Part shown: positions 16,965 through 25,187 of the stretch, one piece after another
How positions within the stretch are numbered: the stretch's first letter is position 1
Layout of the letters: each line of letters starts with the position of its first letter
DNA from: Streptomyces paludis
GTDB taxonomy: Bacteria; Actinomycetota; Actinomycetes; Streptomycetales; Streptomycetaceae
Length of the DNA: 64,000 nucleotides
Assembly (NCBI RefSeq): GCF_003344965.1
Contig: NZ_CP031194.1
Span: 5,022,001 to 5,086,000, forward strand
Direction of reading: 5' to 3'
Program-made: the position numbers and the translations under genes
The notes under the pieces: model-generated
What the model was told of the DNA's origin: nothing
What the model saw: the letters and a program-made list of their open reading frames with translations, nothing else
Databases searched by the model: none

Positions 16965-17370
16965 CCACACCACGGTGACCAGCGGGGCATGTGTCTGAGG
17001 AACCGGCGGCCGTCAGTCGCTGAGATGAGCCGGGCGGCCCCATTCCTCTGCCGCGCAGCCCCGCAGGGTCCACCGGGCCGCCAGCCCCTGAGCCGAGTGG
17101 CAGTACGGCGCCACCTCCTGGGCCCCCCTTCCCCCCGGCCGCCCCTCCCGAAAGCCGCACTTGCGCCGGAAGGGGAGGTGTCAAGGGTGGAGCGCAGCGT
17201 AATCGGCGCAGCCGACGCGACGAAGGAGCGCCCTTTACTCCTCCCCTGGAGGCGCGACGCTCAAAGGCTGGAGGGGCGGCCCCACGCCCGACAACCTCCG
17301 CCACCGGCCCACCCCCGACAGAGTTCCGCTCTGACCCGCACCCGGCAACCCCATGGCGCCCGGCGAGGCA
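16965..17370 (-). repeat. Composite intergenic repeat, cluster I, short inverted arm
   Basis: An inverted copy of the hairpin unit that lacks the palindrome modules. It ends just upstream of the hutH promoter with a degenerate boundary (CTGACCCGCACCC near 17334). Only ~50 bp separate it from the long arm. Confidence 0.7.
17163..17256 (-). repeat. Repeat hairpin, copy 2
   Basis: An inverted copy of the hairpin: CGGAAGGGGAGGTGTCAAGG on the left and CCCTTTACTCCTCCCCTGG on the right, with outer GCGCC/GGCGCG. A T-to-C change in the arm leaves the stem largely intact. Confidence 0.75.
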
Positions 17371-17407
17371 TGGGGCTCCGGCTCGTGACAGTTGGGGATT
17401 CAGTCCG

Positions 17408-17413
17408 TAGGCT
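17408..17413 (+). promoter_or_regulatory. -10 box (TAGGCT) of leaderless hutH
   Basis: TAGGCT ends 7 nt before the ATG at 17421, which decides this start over the ATG two codons later. Confidence 0.55.
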
Positions 17414-17420
17414 CCTGAAT

Positions 17421-18977
17421 ATGGATATGCACACTGTCGTGGTGGGGACGGCGGGGGCGACCGCCGAAGGTGTTGTCGCTGTTGCCCGTGGCCGTGCTCG
17501 CGTTGAGCTTTCGGGGGAGGCGCTTGCCGCGCTCGCTCGGGCTCGGGAGGTTGTGGAGGCGCTGGCCGCCAAGCCGGAGCCCGTGTACGGGGTGTCGACC
17601 GGGTTCGGGGCGCTGGCCACGCGGCACATCGGGCCGGAGCTGCGGGTGCGGTTGCAGCGCAACATCGTGCGGTCGCATGCCGCCGGCATGGGGCCCCGGG
17701 TCGAGCGTGAGGTCGTACGCGCGCTGATGTTCCTGCGGCTGAAGACCGTCGCGTCGGGGCACACCGGGGTGCGGCCCGAGGTCGCGCAGACGATGGCGGA
17801 CGTGCTGAACGCCGGGATCACGCCCGTGGTCCACGAGTTCGGCTCGCTCGGCTGCTCCGGGGACCTCGCCCCGCTGTCGCACTGCGCGCTGACGCTGATG
17901 GGCGAGGGCGACGCGGAGGGGCCGGACGGCACCGTGCGGCCCGCCGGGGAACTGCTCGCCGCGCACGGCATCGAGCCGGTGGAGCTGCGGGAGAAGGAAG
18001 GGCTCGCGCTGCTCAACGGCACGGACGGCATGCTCGGCATGCTGGTCATGGCGCTCGCCGACCTGCACCGGCTCTACACCTCCGCCGACATCACCGCCGC
18101 GCTCAGCCTGGAGGCGCTGCTCGGTACGGACCGGGTCCTCGCGCCCGAGCTGCACGCCATCCGGCCGCACCCCGGCCAGGGCGTCAGCGCCGCCAACATG
18201 CTGCGGGTGCTCGCCGGGTCCGCGCTCACCGGGCACTTCCAGGAGGACGAGGCCCCCCGGGTGCAGGACGCCTACTCGGTGCGCTGCGCGCCCCAGGTCG
18301 CGGGCGCCGGGCGCGACACCCTCGCGTACGCGCGTACCGTCGCGGACCGGGAGCTGGCCTCGTCCGTCGACAACCCGGTGGTGCTGGCCGACGGCCGGGT
18401 CGAGTCCAACGGCAACTTCCACGGCGCGCCCGTCGCGTACGTACTGGACTTCCTGGCGATCGCCGTCGCCGACCTCGCCTCCATCACGGAGCGGCGTACC
18501 GACCGGCTGCTCGACAAGAACCGCTCCCACGGGCTGCCGCCGTTCCTCGCCGACGACCCCGGTGTCGACTCCGGGCTGATGATCGCCCAGTACACGCAGG
18601 CCGCGCTGGTCAGCGAGCTGAAGCGGCTGGCCGTACCGGCCTCGGTGGACTCGATCCCCTCCTCCGCCATGCAGGAGGATCATGTCTCCATGGGCTGGTC
18701 CGCTGCGCGCAAGCTGCGGACCGCCGTGGAGCATCTGACCCGGGTCGTCGCCGTCGAGCTGTACGCCGCGACCCGCGCCATCGAGCTGCGCCGGGACCAC
18801 AAGGGGCTGACGCCCGCGCCCGCCTCGTGCGCCGCCATCGACGCGCTGCGCGCCGCCGGTGTGGCCGGGCCGGGGCCGGACCGGTTCCTCGCGCCGGATC
18901 TCGCCGGTGCGGAGGCGTTCGTACGGGAAGGACGGCTGGTCGAGGCCGTGGAGGGGGTCACCGGGCCGCTCGCCTGA
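17421..18977 (+). CDS. hutH: Histidine ammonia-lyase
   Basis: A 518-aa homotetrameric enzyme deaminating L-histidine to urocanate, the first step of histidine use. The MIO cofactor forms from the triad C145-S146-G147 in GSLGCSGDLAPLSH; Streptomyces enzymes have Cys where most bacteria have Ala. Other signatures are GVSTGFGAL, SVRCAPQV, SSVDNPVV, SNGNFHGAPVAY and SSAMQEDHVSMG. MDMHTVVVG starts at 17421; an alternative MHTVVVG start is at 17427. The long upstream open frame (from 16902) is repeat DNA. The gene sits directly after repeat cluster I and no other hut genes are in the window. Confidence 0.97.
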   Translation: MDMHTVVVGTAGATAEGVVAVARGRARVELSGEALAALARAREVVEALAAKPEPVYGVSTGFGALATRHIGPELRVRLQRNIVRSHAAGMGPRVEREVVRALMFLRLKTVASGHTGVRPEVAQTMADVLNAGITPVVHEFGSLGCSGDLAPLSHCALTLMGEGDAEGPDGTVRPAGELLAAHGIEPVELREKEGLALLNGTDGMLGMLVMALADLHRLYTSADITAALSLEALLGTDRVLAPELHAIRPHPGQGVSAANMLRVLAGSALTGHFQEDEAPRVQDAYSVRCAPQVAGAGRDTLAYARTVADRELASSVDNPVVLADGRVESNGNFHGAPVAYVLDFLAIAVADLASITERRTDRLLDKNRSHGLPPFLADDPGVDSGLMIAQYTQAALVSELKRLAVPASVDSIPSSAMQEDHVSMGWSAARKLRTAVEHLTRVVAVELYAATRAIELRRDHKGLTPAPASCAAIDALRAAGVAGPGPDRFLAPDLAGAEAFVREGRLVEAVEGVTGPLA

Positions 18978-19033
18978 GCCCCCCACGTAGGACGCAGGCG
19001 TACACGAGCGGTACGGGAGTCGTTACGCGAAAA

Positions 19034-19069
19034 GGCCCGTGGATGCGCGCGCTCGCGCACCCACGGGCC
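19034..19069. terminator. Bidirectional terminator between hutH and the lipoprotein gene
   Basis: GGCCCGTGG and CCACGGGCC pair, with an inner TGCGCG/CGCGCA stem. It is flanked by AAAA on the left and CCTT on the right, so it can serve both convergent genes. Confidence 0.75.
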
Positions 19070-19080
19070 CCTTGATCAAC

Positions 19081-20778
19081 TCAGCTCGCGGCCTTGACCG
19101 GGGTGTTCACACTGCCCCGGCCCTCCGTCAGCAGCCACTCCTTGTTCACGGCCACCAGCGGGATGTCCTTCTTGAAGAGCGGGGTCCCGAAGATCGTCAG
19201 CTGGAGCCTGAGCGAGCCGTTCAGGTCGATGCCGCCGTGCAGCTTCCAGGCGCCGGACGCCGCTCCCGTGGAGTCGGCCGATCCGGTGGCGACGGCCTCG
19301 GCCTCGGCGCGGAGGAACGGGGCGACATCGCCGACCACGCCGACCGTGCCGTACAGGCCCACGGCGGCCTCGACGCCCAGGGACGCCTTCACCTTGCCGG
19401 CGGTGGCGACGGAGGCGCGCAGCGGCTCACCGGACATGTTCGACTCGCTGATCGGCTTCCAGCCCTTGAACAGGGAGAAGCTGCCGCCGACCTTGAAGTC
19501 GCCCTTCAGGTCCTGCTGTACGTCGACCTCGATCCGGCCGTCACCGTCCACCTGGAAGTAGGCGGTCACATCGAGGTTGACGACGATCGGCACCACACCG
19601 ACCTGGATCACCGGGTTGGTGTGCAGCTCGGCGAAGGGGATACGCAGCGGCTTGCCGCCCTGCGTCTTGGCGGCGGCCTGGCCCTTGAGCGACCACTGCG
19701 AGGCCCAGTCGCCCGCGAGCGCGAGCGACGCGGAGCCCGGCGCGCTCTTGCTGCCGGAGCCGTTGTACGAGAACTCGACCTCGGGCGCGAGCTGGACGAA
19801 GCCGTTCACCGAGGCGGCGGCGGACGCGGGGGCGCCCTGGGCCGTGGCGACGGCGGCGCCGACGTCGATGCGCAGGCTGCCGAAGGGCAGCTTGGCGGAC
19901 TTCGGGCCGAAGGTCAGCCCGGCGCTCTTGGCCCAGGACACCTTCACGCCCTCGACCAGCGGCTTGACCTCCACGGTGGAGGGGTCGACCGGGACGCTGC
20001 CCTCGGCGGTGGCGTCGCCGAGCAGGGCGTTCAGGGTGGACGGCGCGGTCGCGACCTCCGTACCCGCGTAGGTGGTGCCGATGACCTCGGTCACCTCGGC
20101 GAGCAGACCGTTGGGGGCGCCGGGGGCGGGGGCGCTGGCGATGATGTCGCCCACGGAGACCGTGTCGGTGTCCTCGGCGGTGTCCCCGGCGTCGGTGTCC
20201 CCGCTGTCGCGGTCGCTGTCGCTGTCGTCGGCGGGGGCCTCGGTGGCGGGCGCTTCCGTGGCGGGGGCCTCAGCCGCGTCCGCGTCCGGGGTGGCCGCCG
20301 GCTCGGTCCCGTCCGGGCCGGCGGGGGCCTCGGTGGCGTCCGTCGTCGGCGCGGTGTCCTCGGCGCCCTCGGCCGGGGTCCCGGCCTTGTCGCCGCTCTT
20401 CTCCCCGTCTCCCTTCCGGGTGACGGCCGCGATCACGGCCCGGCCGGTGTCCGCGTTGTACGACGCGACCTTGAGCCCGGGCTTGTCCTGCGCGGTGGAG
20501 CCGTTCGCCGCCGGGGTCGCCACGGCGGTGGGGGTCGTACCGTCGTCTCCGGTGGTCGCCGGGACGACCGCGAGCTGTTCGCCCGCCGGGTTGGCCTTGG
20601 AGCCCACGCCCTCGGCGGAGGCGTCGGGGGACGGCTCGGCCTCGCTCGCGGTGCCGACCATGGACGTGTCGCCGCCGGAGGAGCAGCCGGTGACGAGGAG
20701 GGTGGCCGCCGCCATGGTCGATATCAGGGCGAGGCGGGTCGCTCTTCTTGATCTCTGCACGCTTCTTGAACTCTGCAC
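19081..20778 (-). CDS. Large secreted lipoprotein of unknown function
   Basis: A 565-aa protein with a lipoprotein signal: basic N-terminus, hydrophobic stretch and lipobox LVTGC with lipidated C32. Residues ~33-215 are low-complexity Ala/Thr/Asp/Glu/Pro sequence (APATEAPATEAPADD and SDSDRDSGDTD runs) that could span the wall. The C-terminal ~330 residues look beta-rich, with repeated glycine-flanked strands. I do not recognise a catalytic family. The GTG at 20778 has GAGGA upstream and lies in the first of two near-identical 18-bp direct repeats (GTGCAGAGTTCAAGAAG / GTGCAGAGATCAAGAAG). It is near an LAxTG protein and an L,D-transpeptidase, fitting an envelope role. Confidence 0.8.
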   Translation of the reverse strand: MQSSRSVQRSRRATRLALISTMAAATLLVTGCSSGGDTSMVGTASEAEPSPDASAEGVGSKANPAGEQLAVVPATTGDDGTTPTAVATPAANGSTAQDKPGLKVASYNADTGRAVIAAVTRKGDGEKSGDKAGTPAEGAEDTAPTTDATEAPAGPDGTEPAATPDADAAEAPATEAPATEAPADDSDSDRDSGDTDAGDTAEDTDTVSVGDIIASAPAPGAPNGLLAEVTEVIGTTYAGTEVATAPSTLNALLGDATAEGSVPVDPSTVEVKPLVEGVKVSWAKSAGLTFGPKSAKLPFGSLRIDVGAAVATAQGAPASAAASVNGFVQLAPEVEFSYNGSGSKSAPGSASLALAGDWASQWSLKGQAAAKTQGGKPLRIPFAELHTNPVIQVGVVPIVVNLDVTAYFQVDGDGRIEVDVQQDLKGDFKVGGSFSLFKGWKPISESNMSGEPLRASVATAGKVKASLGVEAAVGLYGTVGVVGDVAPFLRAEAEAVATGSADSTGAASGAWKLHGGIDLNGSLRLQLTIFGTPLFKKDIPLVAVNKEWLLTEGRGSVNTPVKAAS

Positions 20779-20867
20779 GCAAATCCTCGGGGGACGGAGA
20801 GGCGGGGGAGTGCCCACCCGGGAGAAAGCACCGGGAGGGGAGGGAGCACACGGAGCCCCCACTGGGG

Positions 20868-20883
20868 GCTACTGATCGGTAGC
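20868..20883. promoter_or_regulatory. 16-bp palindrome GCTACTGATCGGTAGC upstream of the lipoprotein gene
   Basis: It lies about 90 bp upstream of the lipoprotein GTG and is nearly identical to the element at 11425-11440 before pccB. On the minus strand both read GCTAC-GATCAGTAGC with one variable base. Confidence 0.35.
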
Positions 20884-20996
20884 TCATGGGGAGCATGCCA
20901 GTCCCGCTCCCGGTGCCGTCACCGATTCCGTACGGCCGGGGCCATGATGTGGGTCACTTCTCGATGCTCAACCCGCCAGGAAAAGTGCAGAGTTGG

Positions 20997-21404
20997 TCAG
21001 AACTCGCGGGCTCCCCGGCGTATCGAGTACGTGACGAAGCCCGCGCCGATCGCCAGACAGACCGTCCCGCCGACCACATACGGCGTGGTCTCGATGGCGC
21101 CCGTGTCGGCCAGCACCGGCTGCACCGACGGCTCGGGCTCCGGCTCCTCCGGCTGCCCCTGGACCTCGGCGCCGGGCGCGGCCGGCGGGTCGTCGGAGTC
21201 GGTCGAGGTGATGGGCTTCTCCGAGGCCCCGGCGGTCGTGGACACCTCGTAACTCTGGAGCCCGAGGCTCTGTGCCGACGGTGCGGAGCGCTGTCGAGGC
21301 TCCTCCGGCGCGCCCGTGGCGTTCGCCGACGGTACGAACCAGAGCGCGCCGAGCAGGGTTCCGGCGGCGGTCGCTGTCAGCAGTGGGCGGCGTGCGACGG
21401 ACAC
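20997..21404 (-). CDS. Small LAxTG cell-wall-anchored protein
   Basis: A 135-aa exported protein. It has a signal peptide (basic start, LLTATAAGTLLGALW, ANA cleavage site), a ~75-residue Pro/Glu/Ser-rich spacer, then the sorting signal: LADTG, a hydrophobic helix (YVVGGTVCLAIGAGFVTY) and a positive tail (SIRRGAREF). LAxTG is the motif used by class E sortases of Streptomyces, so covalent attachment to peptidoglycan is expected. The mature domain is too short and plain to assign a function. The GTG start has GGGGGA upstream. Confidence 0.85.
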   Translation of the reverse strand: MSVARRPLLTATAAGTLLGALWFVPSANATGAPEEPRQRSAPSAQSLGLQSYEVSTTAGASEKPITSTDSDDPPAAPGAEVQGQPEEPEPEPSVQPVLADTGAIETTPYVVGGTVCLAIGAGFVTYSIRRGAREF

Positions 21405-21499
21405 GTAAGGGATCCCCCTTGAACAACACCGAGGTGGCTGGGTGCGCTGATGCTAGTGAAAGCAGCGGGTCGCGGGAAAGTCGTGAGGGTCGGTGGCCC

Positions 21500-21505
21500 T
21501 ACGCT
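21500..21505 (+). promoter_or_regulatory. -10 box (TACGCT) of a leaderless gene
   Basis: TACGCT followed by exactly 7 nt and the ATG at 21513, with no ribosome binding site. Confidence 0.5.
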
Positions 21506-21512
21506 CCGTCGT

Positions 21513-21926
21513 ATGAGCACTTCTGAGACATCACGGTATGTACGGCTGCGCGTCGAATTGGTGCTGGAGGTGGAGGACGCCGAGCGACTGGGCGCCGCGG
21601 CCCTCGACCGCGTCGACGCCGACGAATCCCTCCCGGACGCCGAGCGCGCGCAGGCCCGCTCGGCGGTCCGGGCGGACGCGGCGGAGGCCCTCGCGTACCT
21701 CGTGGAGCCCTTCGACCTGGTCAAGGACGTCCCCGGGATCGAGCTGGCGCAGGCGTCCTGGACCAGCGAGCTGATCGACTACGACCCCGACGCGGTCGAG
21801 TGGGACCTCGACGACCTCGACGAGGACGACGAGAGCGGCGAGAGTGACGAAGTAGACGAATCCGATGAGTCTGTGCAGGTCACGGCGGTGCGCGCGAACG
21901 GAGGCGTGGGAGTCGGTAGAGCCTAG
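21513..21926 (+). CDS. Acidic cytosolic protein of unknown function
   Basis: A 137-aa protein starting MSTSETSRYVRLRVELVLEVED. The first ~85 residues look folded (VDADESLPDAERAQARSAVRADAAEALAYLVEP), followed by an Asp/Glu-rich tail (DLDDLDEDDESGESDEVDESDES) and a short C-terminal end. There is no signal peptide or membrane segment. I do not recognise the family; it looks like a conserved Streptomyces hypothetical. The start is fixed by the -10 box 7 nt upstream. It is divergent from the LAxTG gene. Confidence 0.8.
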   Translation: MSTSETSRYVRLRVELVLEVEDAERLGAAALDRVDADESLPDAERAQARSAVRADAAEALAYLVEPFDLVKDVPGIELAQASWTSELIDYDPDAVEWDLDDLDEDDESGESDEVDESDESVQVTAVRANGGVGVGRA

Positions 21927-21948
21927 CCGAGGAGCGTGACACTCTGGT

Positions 21949-21987
21949 GAGCCCCGGACCCGCGGTGGACGCGGCGGGCCGGGGCTC
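21949..21987 (+). terminator. Terminator after the acidic protein gene
   Basis: GAGCCCCGG and CCGGGGCTC form the outer stem with a further CCCGC/GCGG pairing inside. It lies 23 bp past the stop codon. Confidence 0.75.
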
Positions 21988-22123
21988 GCCCGTTCCCCGA
22001 GGGGAATCGGTTCACTCGCGACGCATTCCCCGGTACGAGTGGTGTTCACCACAGCTTGGGCCGGGGTGGAACCGGATGGGTTGCCGAGGGCGTTCTTAAG
22101 GGTTATCGGCAGGGTAAGCGGCG

Positions 22124-23398
22124 ATGATGGAGAAACGTGTGATGACGGACAGCAAGCGGCGCAGGAGCCTGGCGGTGGCGTCTGCGGTGCTCGGTGGCGT
22201 TCTGGTGCTCTCGGCGTGCAGCGGCAGCGACAGCAAGGCTGACGCCGACAACGCCAAGGGTTCGTCGTCGTCGCAGGCCCAGGCGGACGCGGCAGCGGCC
22301 AAGGAGTCCTCCAAGGCCCAGATAGCCATCGCGCCGAAGAACGGCGCGACGAACGTCGGTATCAACAACGACGCCAAGGTCTCGGTCACCGAGGGCACCC
22401 TCACCGACGTCAAGATGACCACCGCCGATGGCACCGCCGTCAAGGGCACCCTCGCCGACGACAAGCTGAGCTGGCAGCCGGACGATCAGCTCGAACGCTC
22501 CACCGTGTACAAGATCGCCGCGACGGCCACCGACGCCAACGGCCTCAAGGCCGTCGACAACTCCTCCTTCACCACCGTCTCGCCGGAGAACAGCTTCATC
22601 GGGAACTTCACCCCCGAGGACGGCTCCACCGTCGGCGCCGGTATGCCGGTCTCGATCAACTTCAACAAGGCGATCACCGACAAGAAGGCCGTCCAGGAGG
22701 GCATCACCGTCACCTCCAGCAGCGGCCAGGAAGTCGTCGGCCACTGGTTCAACGCGCAGCGCCTCGACCTGCGCCCCGACGACTACTGGAAGGCCGGCTC
22801 CACGGTCACCCTGAAGCTCGCGCTGGACGGCGTCGAGGGCGCCAAGGGCGTCTTCGGGGTCCAGGAGAAGACGGTCAGTTTCAAGGTCGGCCGCAGCCAG
22901 GTCAGCACGGTCGACGCCAAGGCCAAGACGATGACCGTCACCCGCGACGGCAAGGTCATCAAGACCATCCCGATCTCCGCCGGCTCCCCGGAGACCACCA
23001 CCTACAACGGCCAGATGGTGATCTCCGAGAAGTTCAAGGAGACCCGGATGAACGGCGCGACCGTCGGCTTCACCGACTCCGACGGCAAGGGCGAGTACGA
23101 CATCAAGGACGTCCCGCACGCCATGCGGCTCTCCACGTCCGGCACGTTCATCCACGGCAACTACTGGGGCGCCAAGTCCATCTTCGGCGCGGTCAACACC
23201 AGCCACGGCTGTGTGGGCCTCTCGGACACCCAGGGCGCCAACGACTCCAGCACACCCGCCGCGTGGTTCTACGACAACTCGATGATCGGCGATGTCGTCA
23301 TCGTCAAGAACTCCGACGACAAGACCATCGCCCCGGACAACGGCCTCAACGGCTGGAACCTGAACTGGGCCGACTGGAAGGCCGGCTCCGCGGTCTGA
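22124..23398 (+). CDS. L,D-transpeptidase lipoprotein (YkuD domain)
   Basis: A 424-aa envelope enzyme that crosslinks peptidoglycan stem peptides in the 3-3 manner. It has a lipoprotein signal with LSAC (C32), a Ser/Ala-rich spacer, two Ig-like domains (about 65-165 and 165-265) of the actinobacterial Ldt type, then the YkuD catalytic domain with HGNYWG and the catalytic motif SHGCVGL (C363). The C-terminal NGWNLNWADWKAGSAV matches the Ldt tail. ATGs at 22124, 22127 and 22142 are all possible; GGAG lies before 22142 and AGGG before 22124. It ends in a strong terminator. Confidence 0.94.
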   Translation: MMEKRVMTDSKRRRSLAVASAVLGGVLVLSACSGSDSKADADNAKGSSSSQAQADAAAAKESSKAQIAIAPKNGATNVGINNDAKVSVTEGTLTDVKMTTADGTAVKGTLADDKLSWQPDDQLERSTVYKIAATATDANGLKAVDNSSFTTVSPENSFIGNFTPEDGSTVGAGMPVSINFNKAITDKKAVQEGITVTSSSGQEVVGHWFNAQRLDLRPDDYWKAGSTVTLKLALDGVEGAKGVFGVQEKTVSFKVGRSQVSTVDAKAKTMTVTRDGKVIKTIPISAGSPETTTYNGQMVISEKFKETRMNGATVGFTDSDGKGEYDIKDVPHAMRLSTSGTFIHGNYWGAKSIFGAVNTSHGCVGLSDTQGANDSSTPAAWFYDNSMIGDVVIVKNSDDKTIAPDNGLNGWNLNWADWKAGSAV

Positions 23399-23475
23399 CC
23401 GCACCTGGTCCGACCTCACCCGGCCTCATCGCGCACGCCTGACCCGTACGCCCCATCGCGCACGTCTGACCCCGA

Positions 23476-23506
23476 CGGCGGCGGCACCCCTCCGGTGCCG
23501 CCGCCG
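23476..23506 (+). terminator. Terminator after the L,D-transpeptidase gene
   Basis: A perfect 13-bp stem CGGCGGCGGCACC/GGTGCCGCCGCCG with a 5-nt loop, ending in TTCG. Confidence 0.8.
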
Positions 23507-23562
23507 TTCGCGTTCTCATGCGGCTCTCACCCGGGCCTTAACTCCTCATCACAACGGGCCCC

Positions 23563-23568
23563 TAACTT
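23563..23568 (+). promoter_or_regulatory. -10 box (TAACTT) of the leaderless permease gene
   Basis: TAACTT ends 7 nt before the ATG at 23576. TTAACT ~20 nt further upstream could be part of the -35 region. Confidence 0.45.
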
Positions 23569-23575
23569 CACGCCC

Positions 23576-25054
23576 ATGTTCTTCACCTACCTCAGGCGCG
23601 AGCTGCGCCGTCGCAGAAAGGCGGCGCTCGTCGTCGCCTCGGGGCTCGCCCTGGGAATCGCCCTGGTCATCGTCGTCAGCTCTGTCTCCACCGGCATGAG
23701 CCAGGCCCAGGACAAGGTCCTCCAGTCGCTGTACGGTCTCGGCACCGACATGACCGTCACCAAAGCCGCCACCCCGCCCGGCGAGGGCGGTACGGCGCAG
23801 CGCCCGCGCTTCGAGTTCGACGCCAACGACGGCGACTCCGAGCAGAGCAGCGACCGGGTGATGGTCCAGGGCTTCCAGACCCTGGCCTCCTCGACCGTCA
23901 CCGAGGTCGGTGACCAGAAGGGCGTCTCCGAGGCCGTCGGCGGTCTCAGCCTGAACGTGGTGAAGATCGACGGCCAGTTCTCGCGCGGCGAGATCACCCC
24001 GCAGGAGGGCACCACCGGTGGCGGCGGGGGCGGCGGCGGTCCCGGCGGTTACGGCGGCGGTACGGGCGGCAACGGCGGCGGCGAGGTCCGCGGCGGTGGC
24101 GCGGCGTTCGACGTGAACGCCTACACCGTCTACGGCGCGGACGTCACCGTGACCGGCCTCGGCCCGCTCACCTCCTCCAAGATCACCAAGGGCCGTACGT
24201 TCAAGACGACCGAGACCGACGCGGCCGTCGCGGTCCTCGACAGCGCGTACGCCAAGGAGAAGAGCCTCGCCGTCGGCAAGACGCTGACCATCGCCAAGAC
24301 GAAGTTCACCATCATCGGCATCGCCACCGCCGACAGCGGCGACGCCGCCGCGAACGTCTACATCCCGCTCAAGAAGGCCCAGACCCTGGCCGACGCCAAG
24401 AACAAGGTCACCACGGTCTACGTCAAGGTCACCGACTCGCAGCAGATCGACACCGTCAAGGCCGCCATCCAGAAGAACATCTCCGGCACGACGGTCACCA
24501 CCTCCGCCGATCTCGCCGACACCGTCTCCGGCTCCCTCTCCACCGCGTCCAACCTCGCCTCCAACGTGGGCAAGTGGCTCTCCATCGCCGTGCTGATCGC
24601 CGCGTTCCTGGTGGCCGGTCTGCTCACCTCGTCGGCGGTCAGCCGCCGCGTACGGGAGTTCGGCACGCTGAAGGCGCTCGGCTGGACCAGCGGCCGGGTC
24701 ACCCGGCAGGTCGTCGGCGAGGCGCTCGTCAACGGACTGCTCGGCGGTGTGCTCGGTATCGCGCTCGGCGTCGGCGGCGCGTACCTCGTCACGGCCATCA
24801 GCCCGACCCTCACCGCCGAACTCGCCTCCGCCGGACGCGGTGGCGGTATGGGCGGGGGCATGGGCGGCCCCGGCGGCATGGGCCCCCAGGCCGCGGCCAA
24901 GGCGGTCGACATCGCGCTCAGCGCGCCCGTCGCGCTCAGCTCCGTGGGCATCGCGGTCGCCCTCGCCGTGACCGGCGGGCTCGTCGCGGGCGCGTTCGGC
25001 GGCTGGCGGGCCTCGCGGCTGCGCCCGGCGGACGCGCTGAGCCGTGTCGAGTAG
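23576..25054 (+). CDS. MacB/FtsX-type ABC transporter permease
   Basis: A 492-aa membrane protein. TM1 (ALVVASGLALGIALVIVVSSV) follows a basic N-terminus; then comes a large extracytoplasmic MacB-like domain (~45-340) containing a Gly-rich insertion (TTGGGGGGGGPGGYGGGTGG), and three C-terminal helices of the FtsX permease domain with VREFGTLKALGWTSGRVTRQV between them and a second Gly/Met loop (GGGMGGGMGGPGGMG). It ends WRASRLRPADALSRVE, the standard coupling end. Together with the downstream ATPase it should export a peptide, lipoprotein or drug. The ATG at 23576 lacks a ribosome binding site but follows a TAACTT box. Confidence 0.93.
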   Translation: MFFTYLRRELRRRRKAALVVASGLALGIALVIVVSSVSTGMSQAQDKVLQSLYGLGTDMTVTKAATPPGEGGTAQRPRFEFDANDGDSEQSSDRVMVQGFQTLASSTVTEVGDQKGVSEAVGGLSLNVVKIDGQFSRGEITPQEGTTGGGGGGGGPGGYGGGTGGNGGGEVRGGGAAFDVNAYTVYGADVTVTGLGPLTSSKITKGRTFKTTETDAAVAVLDSAYAKEKSLAVGKTLTIAKTKFTIIGIATADSGDAAANVYIPLKKAQTLADAKNKVTTVYVKVTDSQQIDTVKAAIQKNISGTTVTTSADLADTVSGSLSTASNLASNVGKWLSIAVLIAAFLVAGLLTSSAVSRRVREFGTLKALGWTSGRVTRQVVGEALVNGLLGGVLGIALGVGGAYLVTAISPTLTAELASAGRGGGMGGGMGGPGGMGPQAAAKAVDIALSAPVALSSVGIAVALAVTGGLVAGAFGGWRASRLRPADALSRVE

Positions 25055-25184
25055 CGCGGGCGTGCTCGCTCCGTACGGTGCCGATCCGGCGCGCGTGGTC
25101 GTGCCGTACCGCGTCACCGTTCCGTATCGCCTCGCCGTTCCGTACCGCGTCGTCCCCTATCGCATTCCGTACAGCAGGAGTTGA
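25044..25184 (+). CDS. Possible 46-aa coupled ORF with PYR repeats
   Basis: A GTG overlapping the end of the permease gene opens a frame that runs to a TGA 3 nt before the ATPase start. Its second half reads as repeats: VPYRVT, VPYRLA, VPYRV, VPYRIPY. The DNA is correspondingly repetitive (CCGTACCGC and CCGTATCGC units). No ribosome binding site precedes the GTG, so translation would depend on coupling. It may be a real short gene, or a tandem repeat that happens to be open. Confidence 0.25.
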   Translation: MSSSAGVLAPYGADPARVVVPYRVTVPYRLAVPYRVVPYRIPYSRS

Positions 25185-25187
25185 ACC

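Noticed and set aside
16420..17304. Several open frames of 70-300 codons inside the repeat clusters (also near 52000 and 53900)
   Set aside because: Their translations mirror the DNA repeats (e.g. SRLQGRCKGRSFVAS), appear in both orientations and lack codon bias or binding sites.
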